The notes below the pieces were generated by a model. The model had not been told where the DNA came from. It did not search any database and saw nothing but the letters and a program-made list of their open reading frames with translations. This document shows positions 29,878 to 33,415 of a DNA stretch of 33,415 nt, one piece after another. A program made the position numbers and the translations under genes. Position 1 is the stretch's first letter. Each line of letters begins with the position of its first letter. This stretch comes from Candidatus Nanoarchaeia archaeon. GTDB taxonomy: Archaea > Nanobdellota > Nanobdellia > Pacearchaeales > GW2011-AR1. The DNA is taken from positions 1 through 33,415 of the forward strand of contig JAQTOY010000006.1 in NCBI GenBank assembly GCA_028713045.1. Direction: 5' to 3'.

Positions 29878-30234
29878 TTATTCTTCAACAATACCAAAAA
29901 TATTTCCAGTCTTCTCAAGATTTTTTATCATCTCTTTATTCTCAGAAATTTCCTTTTTGTTCAGGACAAGAATTTTTCTTGCGTTTATAAATGCGTTACA
30001 TAATTCAAGATTTAGGGGGCATTTTTTCTCACAGGCCTTGCACAAATTGCAGTCATACACAATCTTCTCAAAAAAATTTTTTTCAAGGAGTATAGCTTTG
30101 CCCCTAGGAGAAAACTGCTCTTCCCGGAGCACCCTAAGAACTGGACAGACACTTCTACACATTCCGCATTTTATGCATTTTTCAACAATTTCTTTTATCT
30201 CTTCTCTTGCATTTTCAACTTCCAGATTGCCCAT
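29878..30234 (-). CDS. Two-[4Fe-4S] ferredoxin-domain subunit of a glycolate/lactate-oxidase-like complex
   Basis: The 118-residue product carries two complete cluster motifs: Cys20, 23, 26 and 30 in CIKCGMCRSVCP, and Cys62, 65, 68 and 72 in CNLCKACEKKCPLN. The spacing and the intervening SPRGKAIL match the N-terminal half of GlcF/LldE-GlpC type Fe-S subunits. It is the last of three same-strand genes, 33 bases after the FAD subunit gene. The CCG half of GlcF is supplied by a separate gene two positions upstream, so GlcF is split in this organism. It passes electrons from the flavin to the CCG subunit or to a membrane acceptor. No membrane segment. Confidence 0.85.
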   Translation of the reverse strand: MGNLEVENAREEIKEIVEKCIKCGMCRSVCPVLRVLREEQFSPRGKAILLEKNFFEKIVYDCNLCKACEKKCPLNLELCNAFINARKILVLNKKEISENKEMIKNLEKTGNIFGIVEE

Positions 30235-30267
30235 TGATAGTATATACCGATAAACAAAGTTTATCAG

Positions 30268-31605
30268 TTATCTTTTTCCTCCATTGTTATTCATACGATT
30301 AGTCATTATACTATTAATTAAATCTTGTTCAGCTTTTTTGTTTGAGTCTGAAGGCTTTTCAGAAGCATCTTTGATTTTAGCTTTCTCTTTTTCAGATTTT
30401 TTTTCTTTTGCAATCATTTCTTGAATTTCTTTCTTAAATTCTTCTTTTCTTTTTGAATCTGAATCTTCAGTTTTTCCAATTGAAAAATCAATGTCAATCA
30501 TCTTTCCCTTGTTAATTTTATTTTTTGGATCGTATCTTAATTTTACTCTTTGGATGATTTTTGCATCAAAGCTATCTAAAAAATCTTTTCTTAAAATCCC
30601 AATACCGTAATTTCCAAATTTTGCTTTTAACTTTTTCATCGCAGTCCGCACCATGCCCCTCTTATTATCTTCCAAATCCTTGAAAAATGCATAAATAATC
30701 CCCGTTCCCAAATCTCCGAAATAAGGCACATTGTTTATTTCCAAAAATGTTACAAATTCCTTTAATTTGTCGAAAAATAATTTTGGGTCTTCGCTATTAT
30801 AATATCCTTCTGAAATAAGAATCCTAGTTATGTTATTCAACTTTCTAATAAGCTCCTCATACTCTTCCCCCCTTATTTTTCCCCTATAAGAATCAAACTC
30901 AACTATAAGATAATATTTTTCTGGAAACCCCAGCAATTTTGAAACATTCTTTGAAAGAATTTTAAGCATTGAAACTTCTTTTTCAGAACGGATTTTCCGA
31001 GCAATCAAAAAAATCTCGCTAAGATTATCTGTCTGGAAAATAGAGGCGCTTCTTTCAATTATAGGGGCGACCCTTAGATTCGCAGAAACAATTATCCCAG
31101 TAATTCCCTCCATCCCGCAAATATCCATTAAATCAGCTTTTGTTGTTTTAATTAGTTCACCTTTTCCGTTTACAAATTCAATCTCTTCAATCCAGTCTTT
31201 CACATTTCCATACTTCATGCTTCTTGCTCCTGAAGAGTTCAAGGCGATCATCCCCCCTATTGTAGAGATTTCATTTTCAGAAGAATATATTGGAAATTCT
31301 AGACTTGCTTTTCTTAATTTTTCATTCAATTCTTTTATTGTTGCTCCGGCTTCAACCCTTACTTGCATCTTTAAAGGATTAAAATCAATTATTTTATTCA
31401 TCTTGCATAAGTCTATAATCGAGGATTTTTCGGGGATGCAACCTCCTTCCAAGCCGGTTCCAGCGCCCCTTATAACAATGGCACCATCTATTTCCTTTAT
31501 TATTGCCTGAACTTCTGTAACATTTTTTGGAAAAAATACAACTTCAGTTTCTCCGAATAATCTTGAGGCATCAGTATTATAGCAGGATAATTCGTGTTTA
31601 TTCAT
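30268..31605 (-). CDS. FAD-linked dehydrogenase (GlcD/D-lactate dehydrogenase-like)
   Basis: The 445-residue product has the PCMH-type FAD domain: FFPKNVTEVQAII, IRGAGTGLEGGCIPEKSSIIDL and EAGATIKELNEKL. STIGGMIALNSSGARSMKYG, a diphosphate-binding segment, is followed by a GlcD-like substrate domain ending in LRYDPKNKINKGKMI. It oxidises a 2-hydroxy acid such as D-lactate or glycolate; the substrate is not decided by sequence. The family usually ends soon after that last motif, but here a 65-residue Lys/Glu/Ser-rich tail (about 380-445) follows, probably unstructured. It is the middle gene of the three-gene set, 25 bases after the CCG gene. Confidence 0.88.
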   Translation of the reverse strand: MNKHELSCYNTDASRLFGETEVVFFPKNVTEVQAIIKEIDGAIVIRGAGTGLEGGCIPEKSSIIDLCKMNKIIDFNPLKMQVRVEAGATIKELNEKLRKASLEFPIYSSENEISTIGGMIALNSSGARSMKYGNVKDWIEEIEFVNGKGELIKTTKADLMDICGMEGITGIIVSANLRVAPIIERSASIFQTDNLSEIFLIARKIRSEKEVSMLKILSKNVSKLLGFPEKYYLIVEFDSYRGKIRGEEYEELIRKLNNITRILISEGYYNSEDPKLFFDKLKEFVTFLEINNVPYFGDLGTGIIYAFFKDLEDNKRGMVRTAMKKLKAKFGNYGIGILRKDFLDSFDAKIIQRVKLRYDPKNKINKGKMIDIDFSIGKTEDSDSKRKEEFKKEIQEMIAKEKKSEKEKAKIKDASEKPSDSNKKAEQDLINSIMTNRMNNNGGKR

Positions 31606-31630
31606 CTGAGTTTCGTAAGAAACGAATAAT

Positions 31631-32482
31631 TCATTTTTCTCCCTCCATTTTTAACTCCTTTATTTTATTTTCAACACCATTTATGGCAGAATTTGCATTA
31701 AATTGATTATTATCCAAAGTTTCTAAATTCACAATTTTTTTGACACCTATCCCAAGTGCTTTTGCAAGGACTTCTGAAAAATCCATTATCTCAATCCCAC
31801 TTCCGGGTAAATTCTTTTTCAATATCTCATAATCATTTAGTGAACTAGTGATTATTTTTTTTGCATTTATTCTTCTAGCCTGAATTATTTTCTCCTTTGC
31901 GATTTCATTTGCAGCCTCGGGATTAGTCCTGTTTAAACCCCCGCAACTCCCACAGCAAAAACTTTCCTCTTTTGAATTAAAAAATTCTTTTAACTCATAA
32001 CCCAAAAGCTTCAGGATTTTTCTAGGTTCTTCATACATTCCACAATATCTTCCAAGATAACAAGAATCATTATAAACAATAGATTCATTAGCTTTGTTTC
32101 TTATTAATCCTGGATTAAGCTCAAGCTTGTAAAGAATAATTTTCCATATGCTCTTAACATCAATATTCCAGTCTGGCAGGATTTTTGGATAATCGCTTAA
32201 GAACATTTTATAACAGCAGGGAGAACTTGCTATTATTGAAGTTATCTGCTCCTCCTTAAAGATTTCATAATTTCTTTTCGCTAATTTTCTAGCTTCATTC
32301 TCATAACCAGCCTCAAGTGCAGGCAGACCGCAGCAAATATTTTTCTCTACTGTCCGGAACTCAATACCAAGTTTCTCAAAAATCTTCTTATACAACTCAA
32401 AGTTATCCTTGAATTTAAAATAAGTCAGACAACCTGGAAAATAAATGGTACTACTTTTTTTAAACACTGAAAACAATCCCAT
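31631..32482 (-). CDS. CCG-domain (HdrB/GlcF C-terminal-like) redox subunit
   Basis: The 283-residue product has two CCG domains. The first has FPGC at 15-18, CCG at 50-52, and PCCYKMF at 88-94. The second has DSCYLGRYCG at 139-148 and CCGSCGG at 176-182, but SSLNDY takes the place of the final cysteine pair, so one cluster site may be incomplete. Such domains bind non-cubane Fe-S clusters and act in heterodisulfide reductase and GlcF/LldE enzymes. The first gene of the set, it has a strong ribosome site GTGGAGGGA at about 32486-32494. The set CCG, FAD and ferredoxin makes a three-subunit 2-hydroxy-acid dehydrogenase likely. Confidence 0.85.
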   Translation of the reverse strand: MGLFSVFKKSSTIYFPGCLTYFKFKDNFELYKKIFEKLGIEFRTVEKNICCGLPALEAGYENEARKLAKRNYEIFKEEQITSIIASSPCCYKMFLSDYPKILPDWNIDVKSIWKIILYKLELNPGLIRNKANESIVYNDSCYLGRYCGMYEEPRKILKLLGYELKEFFNSKEESFCCGSCGGLNRTNPEAANEIAKEKIIQARRINAKKIITSSLNDYEILKKNLPGSGIEIMDFSEVLAKALGIGVKKIVNLETLDNNQFNANSAINGVENKIKELKMEGEK

Positions 32483-32567
32483 AATCCCTCCACTTTTAAA
32501 GAAGGATTTTACTTTTAAAGTATATATATAATATCAAGAATATTTTACAGGATATAGATTTTAATGA

Positions 32568-33415
32568 TTATTTAATTCTTTTTATCAGTCTGTTGACATA
32601 ATCCATACTGCCGTCATTCCGGATAATGACATCAAATCGCTCTTTAAACTGTTCAAGTCCTTTTTGATAATTTGCACTCCCAAATTTTTCATTATAAAAC
32701 CCTATACTCAATAAAGTTTCGTAAGGAAAACCCTCCACCATGCCTAAATCTTCAATATCGTCCCCTAATAAAATAACATTCCTTCTGATTTTAAGCTTTT
32801 TGTAAAATGGAAATTTTTTTACTTCTACCTCATGTTTATTGCATGAATGTATAATTGGCTCCTGCACTCTAGTTACTTTTCCATCTGAATCAAATTCTAA
32901 AAAATTAGAAATCACATGATAATTATCATAAAGTTTTCTTTCTTGCTTTAGATACTCTGTAATCATATCTCCAAGGCCTGCGGACATAATAACTAGGGGT
33001 ATTTCTCTTCTATACAATAAATAAAAAAAATCCAAGGAACCTTTTCTAAATTCTAAAGTTCTTTTCCTAACAATCTCGTCTATAATCTCTCTTGTCAATC
33101 CACACTCAACAAGCAATTCGAGATGCAATTTCCACCATTCATGCATCTTCCTGCTTTTTTCCGCATGAGAAATCTCTGGATCAATTTCAATTGGATGATA
33201 TTTATCAAAAAGAGCTTGCGCCCTTTGTGGATAATTTAGGGTTAGATAATTTCCATTTCTTATTTGCGCAAAAACGGTGGGAGATTTTACACCTCTAGCA
33301 AAAGCTTTGGTAAGAGTCCTATCAAAATCACTAACAACATGCAGATTATCCTTCCCTCCATCAACTAGACTTTCAAATTTTTCATGCAAACTTGTTTGAT
33401 TAAGAATAATAATAT
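32568..33415 (-). CDS. Pyrimidine 5'-nucleotidase (cN-III/UMPH-1-like HAD), 5' end outside the window
   Basis: The product has the HAD set of this family: DFDRTLT near the start (nucleophile Asp and the second Asp), then the cap with WWKLHLELLVECGL, MSAGLGDMITEYL (motif II), a Lys in the basic VEVKKFPFYKKLK stretch, and LLGDDIEDLGMVEGF (motif IV). It dephosphorylates pyrimidine nucleoside monophosphates such as UMP or CMP. The frame is open to the window edge: codons before TTG 33389 read IIILNQTS, which fits the usual N-terminal strand of this family, so the real start is probably just outside. This gene stands alone, 85 bases upstream of the three-gene redox set on the same strand. Confidence 0.88.
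   Translation of the reverse strand, partial: IIILNQTSLHEKFESLVDGGKDNLHVVSDFDRTLTKAFARGVKSPTVFAQIRNGNYLTLNYPQRAQALFDKYHPIEIDPEISHAEKSRKMHEWWKLHLELLVECGLTREIIDEIVRKRTLEFRKGSLDFFYLLYRREIPLVIMSAGLGDMITEYLKQERKLYDNYHVISNFLEFDSDGKVTRVQEPIIHSCNKHEVEVKKFPFYKKLKIRRNVILLGDDIEDLGMVEGFPYETLLSIGFYNEKFGSANYQKGLEQFKERFDVIIRNDGSMDYVNRLIKRIK

Overview
The window looks like a chromosome segment of a small-genome DPANN archaeon, most likely of the Woesearchaeota/Pacearchaeota kind (inference). The DNA is visibly A+T rich. The information-processing genes are archaeal in type: S10, the eukaryote-like prolyl-tRNA synthetase, GatD and GatE, deoxyhypusine synthase, Cdc48, two TFS paralogs and a signal peptidase with a Ser/His centre. 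Many genes have a TATA-like box about 25 bases before the ATG and no Shine-Dalgarno sequence, as in leaderless archaeal transcripts. A minority have a leader with a strong GGAGG or GGTGAT site. Several small one-helix membrane proteins with Cys-rich outer domains are of a sort common in these lineages. Genes are short, tightly packed and change strand often.

Layout. 1-3.3 kb: the 5' part of a large surface-type protein, an anchored zinc metallopeptidase and an anchored nuclease with a lamin-tail domain. 3.3-5.3 kb: S10, ProS and an intron-containing tRNA-Arg(TCG). 5.3-8.1 kb: a hairpin-rich insert carrying a second copy of the tRNA 3' end, a DMT transporter, a membrane protein with a damaged HExxH motif, and a YwbE/AlbA_2 fusion. 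8.4-14.8 kb: tRNA-dependent amidation, with GatB (Asn and/or Gln) and, on the other strand, GatD and GatE (Gln) around an unrecognised gene. 15.1-18.2 kb: two very small Cys-containing genes, then Cdc48 behind a zinc-ribbon/AbrB-like partner. 18.3-21 kb: a structured leader or operator region, three short exported proteins with strong ribosome sites, and a signal peptidase. 21.1-22.5 kb: two TFS paralogs around a small antisense-strand gene, and a small helical protein. 22.5-23.0 kb: a hairpin array with its own tRNA-like promoter, tRNA-Lys(CTT), and another insert ending in a copy of the tRNA 3' end. 23-28.2 kb: an exported protein, endonuclease III, a winged-helix regulator, membrane and GNAT proteins, and a DHH phosphoesterase. 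28.2-33.4 kb: a two-domain RNA-like fold, deoxyhypusine synthase, a small acidic protein, a three-gene glycolate/lactate-oxidase-like set, and a pyrimidine 5'-nucleotidase running off the window.

The least explained signal is not a protein. Both tRNA genes are followed by a stretch of perfect small-loop hairpins in which the tRNA 3' half recurs, split in the same place just after the T-loop. Related hairpins with a T-arm-like core (GGGTTTTAAC or similar) and a shared GAGACTGAA tag lie before tRNA-Lys and after the DHH gene. One array has a promoter identical over 14 bases to that of tRNA-Lys at the same distance. This looks like a family of tRNA-associated, possibly mobile or RNA-coding elements. 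No integrase or transposase is present in the window.
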